Positions 13,706-22,783 of a stretch of 39,609 nt of DNA are shown here, piece by piece. The notes under the pieces were generated by a model that saw only the letters and a list, made by a program, of their open reading frames with translations, was not told the DNA's origin and ran no database searches. How positions within the stretch are numbered: position 1 is the stretch's first letter; the number at the start of each line of letters is the position of its first letter. Both the position numbers and the translations under genes were made by a program. This stretch comes from Calditerricola satsumensis (GTDB lineage: Bacteria; Bacillota; Bacilli; Calditerricolales; Calditerricolaceae), in NCBI RefSeq assembly GCF_014646935.1, contig NZ_BMOF01000018.1, positions 1-39,609 on the forward strand, read 5' to 3'.

Positions 13706-15364
13706 TTAGCGGGACAAAAAGCCGGCGGTAAACGTGATCGTCCCGTCCGGGTGTTCCACGATGTCGCGCACGAAGGCTCCCGTGAAATTGGGAACCGCAC
13801 CGTTACCCTTTTGCAACACGTAATAGGATCCGGAGTTCGGGGTTGATGTGGGCGTCAACGCCTGGCCCGTGCGGTACAGATCGCCGGCATCGCCGCGGTT
13901 GACGTTCTTCTCCAGATCCCAGCGGTTGTCGGCCTGCAACAGGGAAACGGCGTAATGGGTCTCGCCGGTTTGGGGATCGGCCTCCACCTGCTGCATGCGG
14001 TTCTGGAACCAATTTTGCGCTTCATTCGGGCGCCAGAAGTTGCGGGCCAGCACATTCTCGTCCACATGGTAAATGGCCAGGCCGCGCACATCGCCGTAGC
14101 GCAGGAGGCCCTTGTCAAAACCCACGGGCTGGCGGTTTTCCACCAGGAAGTATTCCGTTCCGCCGCTGCCCGGCACCACGAGCTTGACCACACCGCCTCC
14201 GGCCGCCGCCGGTTTCAGGGAAAAGGTTTGCTGCCCTTCCGTCACCACGTGCACGTCGGCCAAGCCCCAGAACGCCTTCGACCACGCGTCAGGGTGAACC
14301 GGAGAGTTGCCCGAATACGGGGCGGCGTCGGGAAAGCGCGCCCAGGAACCGCCGGCCATCAGCGAATAGCCGCCCACGCCTTCGGAATCGTAATCGTAAT
14401 CGTACAGATCGGGCAACCCCAGCACATGGGCAAACTCGTGGGCGTAGATGCCCACCTGCGGCGGGTAGGGTCCGGTGACGGCACCGAGATACCCGGTCAG
14501 GTCGCCGCCCACTTCGGGTTCAATGGCGTAGGCGTTGACCTTCACCCCATCAACCCAGATGCCGCGATGGGGATCGTACTCGGGTGCGGTGCCCGTTTTC
14601 GCCCACTCGTAATAATACCAGGCATCGGCGTATTCCCACTTGTGCGACCAAATCAGGCGGGGATCCAGGTTCCACTCCGCCCCCGTCCCTTCATGGATGA
14701 GAAACACGTTGGGCACCTCGCCGTTGACGGCGTACCGGGAAAAGTCGACATACGGGTCGGCCGCCCGGATGGCGTCCTCGAGGAGCATGGCCATCGTGTA
14801 GTCGCCGTAGTCGTTTTGCACCGCCCCAAACCGCTGGCCAATGCGGTATGCCGAGTAGCCGCGCGGCATCTGCACCTCGACCACTTCCCCGGTGACGGTC
14901 ACCCGCCCCCGGGAGATCTCCCGGTAGTAGTTGGCCAGCGTCCGATCCGTCGGCGCGGGAATGCCGTTCCACTCCCGGTACCGGGCAAAGTCAGGATGCG
15001 TGTACGGGTTGTAGGCGTTCCCAAACAAGAGGTCCGCCAAAAGCTGCCGCGGCACGTGCTGGTACGTCACCCTAGAGGGCGGGCCGTCGTCTTCGGGAAA
15101 GCGCAGATACAGGGCCAACACCTTTTGTTCTGCGGAAAGCGGCTTCGTCCCCACCGACTGCTGCGGGTTGACCTGATGGGGCCGACCATGGGCGCGCTGG
15201 CCCAGATCGATGCCCCGGGCCTGGGCTGCCGCCTTTACTTCATCGGGCGGCGTGACGAAATGCGGCGCCGACGGCCCCACGGATTTCCCGGCCGTCCCAC
15301 TTCCGCTCCACGCCGCGACGCCGATCAGCATCACCACCAGCACGCCGGAAACCCACCGTCTCAT
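13706..15364 (-). CDS. secreted M6-family zinc metalloprotease (immune inhibitor A-like)
   Basis: Protein of 552 aa with a signal peptide: Arg residues at 2-3, then the hydrophobic stretch GVLVVMLIGVAAW, cleavage probably near residue 25. A propeptide-like segment of about 80 residues precedes the catalytic domain. The zinc site is HEFAHVLGLPD, with ligands H309, H313 and D319 and catalytic E310. The Met-turn follows at GGYSLMAGG (M336). The C-terminal 180 residues form a beta-rich domain. This is the HExxHxxGxxD arrangement of peptidase family M6. Immune inhibitor A proteins are longer (about 750-800 aa), so this is a short form. It probably degrades protein outside the cell. The ATG at 15364 follows a G-rich site (GGGGGGAT). 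Confidence 0.88.
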   Translation of the reverse strand: MRRWVSGVLVVMLIGVAAWSGSGTAGKSVGPSAPHFVTPPDEVKAAAQARGIDLGQRAHGRPHQVNPQQSVGTKPLSAEQKVLALYLRFPEDDGPPSRVTYQHVPRQLLADLLFGNAYNPYTHPDFARYREWNGIPAPTDRTLANYYREISRGRVTVTGEVVEVQMPRGYSAYRIGQRFGAVQNDYGDYTMAMLLEDAIRAADPYVDFSRYAVNGEVPNVFLIHEGTGAEWNLDPRLIWSHKWEYADAWYYYEWAKTGTAPEYDPHRGIWVDGVKVNAYAIEPEVGGDLTGYLGAVTGPYPPQVGIYAHEFAHVLGLPDLYDYDYDSEGVGGYSLMAGGSWARFPDAAPYSGNSPVHPDAWSKAFWGLADVHVVTEGQQTFSLKPAAAGGGVVKLVVPGSGGTEYFLVENRQPVGFDKGLLRYGDVRGLAIYHVDENVLARNFWRPNEAQNWFQNRMQQVEADPQTGETHYAVSLLQADNRWDLEKNVNRGDAGDLYRTGQALTPTSTPNSGSYYVLQKGNGAVPNFTGAFVRDIVEHPDGTITFTAGFLSR

Positions 15365-15480
15365 CGGCCTATCCCCCCTTTGTTTGTTGGAGCGGCGCCC
15401 ATCCGGCTCTTCACGGCCGGACCCTCGGCCGCTCCGCCAAGAGTGTATGGGGGCGCAAGCCGTTTCATGCCTCGCATTTG

Positions 15481-17100
15481 CTACCCGAGGGCTTCGTCGC
15501 GAAAAGCAACCGTCCCCTCCACAATCGTCATGGCCACGCGCGCCTCAAGCAGCGCGTCGGGGTCGCGCCGCCCTGCGGCGAGGGGATCGCGCCTGAACAC
15601 GGTTAGATCGGCCCGCTTGCCGGCCGAAAGCGTGCCCCGCTCGGCCTCTTCTCCGGCCACGGCCGCACCGCCGACGGCGTAGAGGCGAAAGGCCGTTTCG
15701 ACGTCCAGCGTTTCCCCGGGTGCCGGAACGGCCCCGGCGACGGTGCGCCCGCCCACGACGGCGGCGTGGATGCCTCTTAGCGGGTCGAGGGACGCCACGG
15801 GCGCGTCGGAGCCGCCAGCGCAGGGGATGCCGGTGGCGAGGAGCGAGCGCCACGCGTAGGCCCACCGCAGCCGCTGGGGACCGAGGCGCTGGACAATCCA
15901 GTCGGCGTCGTCGGCGGCGAAAACCGGCTGGATGTCGGCCGCAACGGGAAGCTGCGCCAAACGGCTCAGCAAATCCGGGGCCACAAGGGAAAGGTGAATC
16001 AGGCGGTCGCGCTGCCCCGGCCGCGGCGGCACGTCGCCCAGCACGCGCAAGACCTGCTCCAGTGCCGCGTCGCCGATGGCGTGCACGGCGACGGGGAGGC
16101 CGGCCTCACGGGCCCGGGCAACCCTATCGCGGAGGGGCTCGTCGTCACAGACGGCCACGCCGCGGTTTCCCGGGTCGTCGGCATAGGGCTCCCGCAGGTG
16201 TGCCGTGCGCGCGCCGAGGGACCCGTCGGCAAAGAGCTTGACCGGCCCCGTGCGAAACCACGGCGGCTCCTCGTCCGAGGCCGCGGCGCGATCGACCTGC
16301 CATTCGTCAAGGCAGCTGTCCGACACGAGCTGGAGGACGCGCAGGGGAAAGCGCATGTCCTCCCACAGACGCCGGTACACGCGCCGCACGCGCGCCCAGC
16401 CGCCAAAATAGCGTGCATCTTCCGTGTGCACGGCGACGAGACCGTGCGCCAGCGCCTCGCGAACGGCCAAGCGCAGCATGTCCACCAGCTCGTCCTCCGT
16501 CGGCGGGGGAACGGCGCGCTCCACCTGCCAGCGAGCCGCCTCCAGCAGAAGACCGGTCGGCTGGCCCCGCCCGTCACGGACAATGCGCCCGCCCGGCGGG
16601 TCGGGCGTCTGCTCGGTGATGCCGGCCAAGCGCAGGGCCAGGCTGTTGGCCACGGCGGCGTGGGTGCACACGCGGACGAGCAGCACCGGGTGATTGGGCG
16701 CGGCGCGGTCCAGCTCGTCCCGCGTGGGCGGCCGCCGCTCGTGAAGGCGGGATTCGTCCCACCCCGCCCCGACAATCCACTTCCCCGGGGGCGTCCGCTC
16801 GGCGGCGGCGCGCACGCGTTCCAGCAGCGCCGCCAGCGCCCGCGCGCCGGACAGGTCGAGGCGGGCCAGCCGCTGCCCCACGCCGAGGAGGTGGACGTGG
16901 CTGTCCGTCAGCCCCGGCACCGCCGCGCCGCCCTCGAGGTCGAGCACCTCCACGTCGGGACGGCCGAAGCGAAGGCGGAGGTCCGCCTCGTCGCCCACCG
17001 CCACGATGCGCCCGCCTTCCGCATACAGGGCGGTCACCACGGGATGGGCCGGGTCAAAGGTGTAGATCGTCCCCCCGCGGATCAGCACCTTATGCGGCAC
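15481..17100 (-). CDS. YtcJ-type metal-dependent amidohydrolase
   Basis: Amidohydrolase-superfamily protein of 539 aa (COG1574/YtcJ group). The N-terminal beta-sandwich ([13 protein letters not shown]) leads to the metal motif HxH in [13 protein letters not shown] (about residues 62-74). The family-typical [19 protein letters not shown] lies mid-protein, then [12 protein letters not shown] with a metal-binding His, and [12 protein letters not shown] with the metal-binding Asp. The C-terminal part returns to the sandwich ([19 protein letters not shown]). The GTG at 17100 follows GGAGGAAAG and overlaps the HI0933 gene by 19 nt. Longer extensions upstream are a shadow of that gene. The substrate is not predictable; members hydrolyse amides, hydantoin-like rings or formamides. 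Confidence 0.88.
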   Translation of the reverse strand: MPHKVLIRGGTIYTFDPAHPVVTALYAEGGRIVAVGDEADLRLRFGRPDVEVLDLEGGAAVPGLTDSHVHLLGVGQRLARLDLSGARALAALLERVRAAAERTPPGKWIVGAGWDESRLHERRPPTRDELDRAAPNHPVLLVRVCTHAAVANSLALRLAGITEQTPDPPGGRIVRDGRGQPTGLLLEAARWQVERAVPPPTEDELVDMLRLAVREALAHGLVAVHTEDARYFGGWARVRRVYRRLWEDMRFPLRVLQLVSDSCLDEWQVDRAAASDEEPPWFRTGPVKLFADGSLGARTAHLREPYADDPGNRGVAVCDDEPLRDRVARAREAGLPVAVHAIGDAALEQVLRVLGDVPPRPGQRDRLIHLSLVAPDLLSRLAQLPVAADIQPVFAADDADWIVQRLGPQRLRWAYAWRSLLATGIPCAGGSDAPVASLDPLRGIHAAVVGGRTVAGAVPAPGETLDVETAFRLYAVGGAAVAGEEAERGTLSAGKRADLTVFRRDPLAAGRRDPDALLEARVAMTIVEGTVAFRDEALG

Positions 17101-18401
17101 GGTTCGCTTTCCTCCTCCCGCATTGCGGATCGCTCGACCAGGGCCTGCTCGGCGGCGCTCGCACCGGCCACATACCCCGTTGACAGCGCGGCGGTGATGT
17201 TGTAACCGCCGGTGTACCCGTGCACATCGAGGATCTCTCCGCAAAAATAAAGGCCGTGCATGAGCTTGGACTGCATCGTGCGCGGGTCGATCTCCTTCAC
17301 GTGCACCCCGCCGCCGGTGACGAAGGCCTCGTGAAGGGGCCGCGTGCCGGTGGCGCGCACGGGAAAGGCCTTGAGGAGGTGCACCACCTCGCGCCAGGCC
17401 GCCTTCGACACGTGGGCGCACGTCACGTCGCCGGGAACGCCGGAGCGTTCCAAGACGATTGGCACGAGCCGGTCGGGCAACAGGGCCTTCAGGGCGTTCT
17501 TGAGCGCCTTTTTGGGCTGGGTACCGGCCAAGCGCTCGCGCTCCGCCAGCAGCGCTTCCTCCGGGCGATCGGGCCAGAGGTCGAGGGTGATCGTCACCGC
17601 CTCTGCCCCGGTCGCCTTGCGCGCCTTCACCACGAACTGGCTGCACCGCAGCGCGGCGGGGCCGGACAGGCCGAAGTGGGTGAAGAGCATGTCGCCGCGG
17701 TGGGTGACGAGGGGCTTCCCCTTTGTTGGATGCCACACGGTGAGCGCCACGTCACGCAGCGCCAGCCCTTGCAGCCGCCGGTCGCGAATGAAGGGCTCGT
17801 CCGACGTGATCGGCACCTCGGTGGGATACAGCTCCGTCACCGTGTGGCCGGCCGCCCGCGCCCAGGCGTAGCCGTCGCCCGTCGAACCGGTATGGGGCAC
17901 CGACATGCCTCCCACGGCCACCACCACGGCGCGGGCGTCGAAGACCTCGCCCGACGCCAGGCGCACGCCCCGCACGCGCCCGCCTTCGTAGCGCACCTCG
18001 GCCACCGGCGCATTCAGGCGAATGGCCACCCCCGCCTCCCGCACCCGGCGCACCAGCGCGGCCACCACGTCCTTGGCGCGGTCGGAGACAGGAAACATGC
18101 GCCCGTCGTCCTCCTCCTTGAGCGGCACGCCCAGCGCCTCGAAAAAGCGGATGATGTCGCGCGGGCCGAAGGTAGAAAGGGCGCGGTACAGAAACCGGCC
18201 ATTGCCGGGAATATGGCGAATCAGCTCGTCGACCGGCTTGTTGTTCGTCACGTTGCAGCGTCCGCCGCCGGAGATGGCCAGCTTGCGGCCAAGCTTGTCC
18301 TTCTTCTCCAAAAGGAGCACGCGCGCCCCGCGCAGGCCGGCGGCGGCGGCCGCCATGAGCCCGGACGGCCCGCCGCCAACCACGATGACGTCGTACGCCA
18401 T
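17082..18401 (-). CDS. NAD(P)/FAD-dependent oxidoreductase, HI0933/YhiN family
   Basis: Flavoprotein of 439 aa. The dinucleotide-binding motif [18 protein letters not shown] is at residues 5-22. The family marker [18 protein letters not shown] (about 37-54) is followed by [19 protein letters not shown] and [20 protein letters not shown]. The C-terminal FAD-contact segment [20 protein letters not shown] and [16 protein letters not shown] are also typical. This matches B. subtilis YtfP and E. coli YhiN. The reaction is not established. The ATG at 18401 has AAGGAG 3-4 nt upstream. It forms an operon with the amidohydrolase that overlaps its 3' end. Confidence 0.92.
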   Translation of the reverse strand: MAYDVIVVGGGPSGLMAAAAAGLRGARVLLLEKKDKLGRKLAISGGGRCNVTNNKPVDELIRHIPGNGRFLYRALSTFGPRDIIRFFEALGVPLKEEDDGRMFPVSDRAKDVVAALVRRVREAGVAIRLNAPVAEVRYEGGRVRGVRLASGEVFDARAVVVAVGGMSVPHTGSTGDGYAWARAAGHTVTELYPTEVPITSDEPFIRDRRLQGLALRDVALTVWHPTKGKPLVTHRGDMLFTHFGLSGPAALRCSQFVVKARKATGAEAVTITLDLWPDRPEEALLAERERLAGTQPKKALKNALKALLPDRLVPIVLERSGVPGDVTCAHVSKAAWREVVHLLKAFPVRATGTRPLHEAFVTGGGVHVKEIDPRTMQSKLMHGLYFCGEILDVHGYTGGYNITAALSTGYVAGASAAEQALVERSAMREEESEPCRIRC

Positions 18402-18755
18402 TTGCTCCTTCCCCTTGGCCCCATCGTTTGGGGCAGCATCTGGTCCGACCTTTACCCTACCACAGTTTTCCCGATGAAGAAAAGGCGCCGGAGGTTTGGA
18501 TCGTCTCCGGGCTTTTCCATTGCTTCAGGAGACACATCCGTATACGCCTTCAGATCCTTTCGTACAGGGTTTGGAGCAGGAGCCTCTGCAAGGCATTATC
18601 ACGATTTGGGAAGATCCGAATCACTCATTCGCGGCGCCGAATCTCCTCATTGAGCCTTAGCGGCTGTTCGCTCCGTTGGTAAAACCGCGGAACCCGTAGC
18701 GTGAGGATGCTCACCCGAGTGCTTGGCAAGCACATCGCGGAGGTATGCGTTCTGT
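18402..18755. other. non-coding interval with several hairpins
   Basis: No convincing gene in 354 bp. It contains CCGGAG...CTCCGG (18490-18512), GTGAG-N4-CTCAC near 18700, and the near-palindrome GTGCTTGGCAAGCAC just after it. The segment around 18675-18730 (AAACCGCGGAACCC followed by hairpins) resembles the structured right ends of IS200/IS605-type elements, but no transposase remnant is detectable. Its GC content is lower than that of the neighbours. Confidence 0.35.
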
Positions 18756-19352
18756 TCAAACGCCCGTTTGTTTTGTTGTAGGCAGGCTCCTTAACGGAAG
18801 TGTTGTTTCTCCGCTTGTTTCAAAGGGCAACACCACCGTCGGTTGGACCTCGGCTTGTTTGAACCGTTCCCGCAGCAATTCCTTGAGCTCCTCCGGCACT
18901 CGAACGACACCGCCGTTGACAGCGTAAACGCCTTCGGCAACATCGCCGTGAAATTCCAACAATACTTTTCGCACCTTCCATTCCAGTTCCTTTCCGGGAA
19001 CATAGGTGACAATGCGCACCCATCCCATCTGTTCCCCATTGCCGTTTACCGGAAGGCGCTCGTTGGGCGTCCACGTTCCTCGTTTGAGTTCTTTTATGAT
19101 CGTACGCGCCTCCGCTTCCCCAATGACAAACCGGATTTTCCACGAACGACCGCGCACCACCCCGTATTCCACACGCACGGGTTGTTTGTACGCTGACCAT
19201 TTTTTGTTGGTGATGTGGTCTTGTCGAAAAGTCATGGGGTGAAACAAATAGGTCTCTTGAATGTGGCGCGCAAGAAAGGCAGCCGTTTCGTAGAAAGTCA
19301 ACAACAACAGCACAGATGTTATTCCATAAAAGAGTCTCCTGTTGCGAAACAT
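18756..19352 (-). CDS. hypothetical membrane-anchored protein
   Basis: Protein of 198 aa with one N-terminal membrane helix (FYGITSVLLLLTFYETAAF, residues 8-26) and a soluble, basic, beta-rich remainder facing outside. No family recognised. Visible features are alternating charged and hydrophobic strands (SWKIRFVIGEAEARTIIKEL, then KELEWKVRKVLLEFHGDV) and a Thr-rich C-terminus. The ribosome site before the ATG at 19352 is weak (AAGGA at about 15 nt). Codon and base use are less GC-rich than in flanking genes, which suggests recent acquisition. No partner gene adjoins it on either side. Confidence 0.65.
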   Translation of the reverse strand: MFRNRRLFYGITSVLLLLTFYETAAFLARHIQETYLFHPMTFRQDHITNKKWSAYKQPVRVEYGVVRGRSWKIRFVIGEAEARTIIKELKRGTWTPNERLPVNGNGEQMGWVRIVTYVPGKELEWKVRKVLLEFHGDVAEGVYAVNGGVVRVPEELKELLRERFKQAEVQPTVVLPFETSGETTLPLRSLPTTKQTGV

Positions 19353-19650
19353 CGATTTGCCGTCACATCCTTGGTTAGAAATGTTTTAACATACTTCGAC
19401 AGCATGTTTCGACAAATCCTTCCCCTTAAACCACAACCAAGCCCCCGCGGTTTGCGGTGGATCTTTCGCCGACTCGGGCTATATCTTCGTCCCATTTCTC
19501 ACGAAATCGTCGCAGACAGCGCCCATGCCGACACTCAAAGGAGACGGCCCAGCGACAAAGCATCGCTAGGCCGCGGAACAAAGACGTCTTCCTTTCCTAG
19601 GCCGTGAACGGCCAGCGGGCATGCCCCAAGGCGTGGCGCGTGCGCCGTCC
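19353..19650. other. non-coding interval with long inverted repeat
   Basis: No gene seen. The inverted repeat CGGCCCAGCGA (19545-19555) / TCGCTAGGCCG (19563-19573) makes an 11-bp stem with one G-T pair and a 7-nt loop. A second short stem, GGCCGT/ACGGCC, lies near 19602-19615. They stand after the SDR stop and may together end its transcript, although no long T-run follows. Further left are ATGTTTTAACAT near 19380 and a TTCGACA direct repeat near 19397-19417, upstream of the hypothetical gene. Confidence 0.5.
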
Positions 19651-20415
19651 TTACCGCGGCGCCATGCGCAGCGCGCCGTCGAGGCGGATCGTCTCCCCGT
19701 TCAGCATGGGGTTTTGCACGATGTGGCACACGAGCGCGGCGTATTCCTCCGGACGGCCGAGGCGGCTGGGAAACGGCACCTGCTGGCCGAGCGAACGGCG
19801 CACCGGTTCGGACAGCCCGGCCAGCATCGGCGTGTCGAAAATGCCCGGGGCGATGCTGACCACGCGGATGCCGTAGGCGGCCAGCTCCCGCGCCGCGGGC
19901 AGCGTCAAGGCCACCACCCCGCCCTTTGAGGCGCTGTACGCCGCCTGGCCGATCTGGCCCTCGAAGGCGGCGACCGACGCCGTGTTGACGATCACCCCCC
20001 GTTCGCCGTCGGCGTTCGGCTCGTTGCCCCGCATCGCCGCCGCGGCCAGGCGAAGGGCGTTGAACGTTCCGATGAGGTTGACGCGGATGACCCGTTCAAA
20101 GGCCCCCAGGTCGTGGGGGCCCTCCTTGCCCAGCACCTTTTGGGCCACGCCAATCCCGGCACAGTTGACGAGGACGCCGAGCGGCGCGCGGGATGTCGCC
20201 GCGTCGATGGCCCGCTCGACGGAAGCCGGGTCGGTCACGTCGGTGGACACAAAGAGGGCACCGTCGCCCAACTCCCCGGCCAGGGCCTCTCCCGCCTCGG
20301 CGCGCACATCGGCAATCACCACCGTCGCCCCGAGGCGGTGCAAGGCGCGCGCCGTTGCCGCCCCCAGGCCCGACGCACCGCCCGTCACAATGGCGCTGTA
20401 GCCCTTTACATCCAT
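19651..20415 (-). CDS. HSD10-like 3-hydroxyacyl-CoA dehydrogenase (SDR family)
   Basis: Short-chain dehydrogenase of 254 aa. The NAD motif [12 protein letters not shown] is at residues 12-23, then the NCAGIG strand, and the catalytic Ser-Tyr-Lys set lies in [20 protein letters not shown] followed by KGG. This segment, the [12 protein letters not shown] turn and the end ([13 protein letters not shown]) closely match human HSD17B10 and bacterial 3-hydroxy-2-methylbutyryl-CoA dehydrogenases. It probably oxidises 3-hydroxyacyl-CoA, especially the 2-methyl branched intermediate of isoleucine or branched fatty-acid breakdown. The ATG at 20415 follows GGAGGAGGGG. It is last in the operon after thiolase, which performs the next step. 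Confidence 0.9.
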   Translation of the reverse strand: MDVKGYSAIVTGGASGLGAATARALHRLGATVVIADVRAEAGEALAGELGDGALFVSTDVTDPASVERAIDAATSRAPLGVLVNCAGIGVAQKVLGKEGPHDLGAFERVIRVNLIGTFNALRLAAAAMRGNEPNADGERGVIVNTASVAAFEGQIGQAAYSASKGGVVALTLPAARELAAYGIRVVSIAPGIFDTPMLAGLSEPVRRSLGQQVPFPSRLGRPEEYAALVCHIVQNPMLNGETIRLDGALRMAPR

Positions 20416-20501
20416 CGGGCACCCCTCCTCCTTGCGATGGTTTCTTCGGCGACGTTCCCATACCCCGAACCTGCCCCGAACCGGCGTGATGGACCGACGC
20501 G

Positions 20502-21659
20502 TCACGCCAGCCGCTCGACCACCGTCGCCGTGGCCATACCGTGACCGATGCACATCACCTGCAGGCCGAACTGCCCGCCGGTGCGTTCCAGCTCCGAAAG
20601 CAGCTTGGCCATGAGCACGGCCCCCGTCGCGCCCAGCGGATGGCCATGGGCGATGGCCCCGCCGTTCGGGTTGACCTTGTCCAGATCCGCCTGCAGCGCC
20701 CGCGCCCACGCCAGCACGACGCTGGCAAAGGCCTCGTTGATCTCGATCACGTCGATGTCGCGCAAGGTGAGCCCCGCTCGTTCCAAGGCCCTTTCCGTCG
20801 CCGGAATCACCTCGAGGAGCTGCAGCGTCGGATCGCCGGCAACCACCACCCGCGCCCGAAAGCGGGCCCGCGCGTTCAGACCCAGCGCCCGCGCCGCGTC
20901 GGCATCGGCGAGGAGCACGGCCGCCGCGCCGTCGGAGATCTGGCTGGCGTTGCCCGCCGTGACGACGCCATCGGGGCGAAACACCGGGGGAAGCGCGCCC
21001 ATCTTCTCGCGGTCCGGCGCAAAGCGGATGCCCTCGTCAAAATCGAGCAGAACGGGCTCGCCCTCCGCGTTCACCCCTGTGAGCGGCGCCAGGTGGCCGG
21101 CAAACCGGCCTTCACGGGTCGCCGCCGCCGCGCGCCGGTGGCTTTCGTAGGCGTAGTCGTCCAGCTCGTCCCGGCTCAACCCAAACCGCTCGGCGATGCG
21201 CTCGGCCGACTCCCCCTGGTGTACCAGCTCGTATTTTTCGTGGAGCGCCGGGTTCAACACCTCGAACCCGCCGCCGATGTCGGAAAACATCGGCACCCGC
21301 GTCATCGCCTCGACGCCGCCGGCAATGACGAGGCGCGCGTCGCCCGCCGCAATGGCTTGGGCGGCAAAATGGATGGCCTGCTGGCTCGAGCCGCACATGC
21401 GGTTGAGCGTCACCGCCGGCACCGTATGCGGCAGGTCCGATAAGAGCACCCCCAGCCGGCCGACGTTGGCCCCCTGCTCGCCCGCCTGCGTCACGCAGCC
21501 GGTGATGACGTCGTCGACGAGCGTCCCGTCCACGCCCGTGCGCGCCAAAAGCGCGTTAAGGACGTGGGCATACAGCGCGTCCGGCCGCACCTGGCGCAGG
21601 GCGCCGTTCTTTTTGCCGATGGGGGTGCGGACGGCGTCCACAATGACCGGTTCGCCCAT
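20502..21659 (-). CDS. acetyl-CoA C-acyltransferase (thiolase)
   Basis: Thiolase of 385 aa that cleaves 3-ketoacyl-CoA with CoA. The nucleophilic Cys lies in [19 protein letters not shown] (about residue 89). The second block is [17 protein letters not shown] with the catalytic His, and the C-terminal Cys lies in [16 protein letters not shown]. Here the usual CxGxGQG is CIGHGMA, a variant found in some acetyl-CoA acyltransferases. The ATG at 21659 is favoured over a GTG two codons earlier because of spacing to AAAGGAG. That Shine-Dalgarno lies within the last codons of the acyl-CoA dehydrogenase gene, whose stop is only 2 nt away. It is a degradative thiolase by context. Confidence 0.92.
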   Translation of the reverse strand: MGEPVIVDAVRTPIGKKNGALRQVRPDALYAHVLNALLARTGVDGTLVDDVITGCVTQAGEQGANVGRLGVLLSDLPHTVPAVTLNRMCGSSQQAIHFAAQAIAAGDARLVIAGGVEAMTRVPMFSDIGGGFEVLNPALHEKYELVHQGESAERIAERFGLSRDELDDYAYESHRRAAAATREGRFAGHLAPLTGVNAEGEPVLLDFDEGIRFAPDREKMGALPPVFRPDGVVTAGNASQISDGAAAVLLADADAARALGLNARARFRARVVVAGDPTLQLLEVIPATERALERAGLTLRDIDVIEINEAFASVVLAWARALQADLDKVNPNGGAIAHGHPLGATGAVLMAKLLSELERTGGQFGLQVMCIGHGMATATVVERLA

Positions 21660-21661
21660 GG

Positions 21662-22628
21662 TCACCGCTCCTTTCCGTTCGTCAAGGTCGCACCCGCTCG
21701 GCGCGCCAGCTCCCGAACCATAATCGTACGCTGGATCTCGTTGGTTCCTTCGTAGATCTGCAGCACCTTCGCATCACGCATCAGCTTCTCCACGGGGTAT
21801 TCCGCGCTGTAGCCGTACGCGCCGAACACCTGCACGGCTTCCACCGCTGCCCACATCGCCGTATCGGCGGCAAAGGCCTTGGCGTAGGCGGCCTCCAGCG
21901 TGTTGGGCGCGCCCACCGCCGCCTTCCACGCCGCCTGGCGCGTCAGCAGGCGGGCCGCCTCTGCGCGCATGCCGATCTCCGCCAGCTTGAAGCCGACGCC
22001 CTGGACTTTTGCCCAAAGGCCTCCCGCGCCGCGGCGTAGGCCAGCGCCTCGTCGAGGGCGCGCTGGGCCAGGCCGACGCCGACAGCCGCCACCATCGGGC
22101 GGGAGCGGTCGAAGACGCGCATGGCCAAGCGAAACCCACTGCCCTCTTCCCCCAGCAAGGCGTCCGGCCCCAACTCCACATCGTCGAACACCACTTCCGC
22201 CGCGCTGGAGGCCCGCTGCCCCATCTTGGGAAGCGGCGCGGAGACGTGCACGCCCGGCGGTCAGGGCATATGCGCCCAACCCCTCGGCAAGGCGCGCGCC
22301 GTACGCCTTCCGCTGCGCCTCCGTTCCGGCCAGGGTCAGGGCGTCGGCCACCAGGTTGTTCAGCAGGATGGCCGCGGCGATGCCCGTGCACGCCCAGGCC
22401 AGCTCCTCCGCCACGACCACGAGCGCCATCGGCGTGGCCCCGGTTCCACCGTAGGCCACGGGAAGGAGCAGGTTGACCAGGCCCAGGGCGCGGGCCTGTT
22501 CGACAATGGCGTGGGGAAAGCGCGCTGTCCGGTCGCATTCCGCCGCGGCCGGCGCAATCACCTCCCGCGCGAAACGGCGTGCCAAGGCCTGAATGTGCCG
22601 CTGTTCCTCGGTCAGCGCAAAGTCCATG
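21662..22628 (-). pseudogene. acyl-CoA dehydrogenase with internal deletion and two frame changes
   Basis: The two ends are a normal acyl-CoA dehydrogenase. The first 120 residues from the ATG at 22628 (MDFALTEEQRHIQALARRFA, EELAWACTGIAAAILLNN, ending GAYALT) and the last 120 (VQGVGFKLAEIGMRAEA to the catalytic-base motif [14 protein letters not shown]) share one frame. Between about 22262 and 22015 the homologous protein (SAPLPKMGQRASSAAEVVFD, LLGEEGSGFRLAM, LDEALAYAAAREAFG) is in another frame. About 60 residues of the FAD-contacting middle domain, normally EPGAGSD to the G-V-H-V strand, are absent. The ORF stays open because the two shifts compensate, but it would have a scrambled core. 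The total is about 322 codons against about 380 expected. Decay or assembly error are both possible. Confidence 0.82.
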
Positions 22629-22708
22629 TGCACCCTCCTCCGCAAACGCGCCATCCCGGCATGGGCATATGGTGCCGCATGGGAACGGGCCCGCACGACG
22701 CCGCAGCT

Positions 22709-22728
22709 ATGAATGAATAGTCATTCAT
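22709..22728. promoter_or_regulatory. FadR-type operator
   Basis: TGAATGAATAGTCATTCA (22710-22727) fits the known Bacillus FadR box TGAATGAMTANTCATTCA; the 20-bp site has 18 symmetric positions. It lies 81 bp before the acyl-CoA dehydrogenase start and upstream of the dehydrogenase-thiolase-SDR operon. Repression relieved by long-chain acyl-CoA is the expected control. No fadR gene is in the window. Confidence 0.85.
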
Positions 22729-22744
22729 CATGAGCTGCGCCGCT

Positions 22745-22767
22745 CCCGCCGGCCCATAACCGGCGGG
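22745..22767 (-). terminator. GC hairpin after the acyl-CoA synthetase gene
   Basis: CCCGCCGG (22767-22760) pairs with CCGGCGGG (22752-22745) on the minus strand, with a 7-nt loop. It lies 17 bp after the synthetase stop and before the FadR box. There is no T-run, so intrinsic termination may be weak. Confidence 0.5.
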
Positions 22768-22783
22768 ATCGCGCGGCATCGTC

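Noticed and set aside
13955-15682. 575-codon plus-strand open frame opposite the M6 protease
   Set aside because: The minus-strand protein carries a signal peptide and full zinc motif. The plus-strand translation is a codon-phase shadow.
17101-17736. N-terminal extension of the amidohydrolase
   Set aside because: The extension is Arg/Gly-rich shadow sequence of the HI0933 gene. The GTG at 17100 has a strong ribosome site and starts the true domain.
18640-18740. IS200/IS605 element or its guide RNA
   Set aside because: Only a weak resemblance of the hairpin end; no TnpA or TnpB coding remains, so it is not listed as a mobile element.
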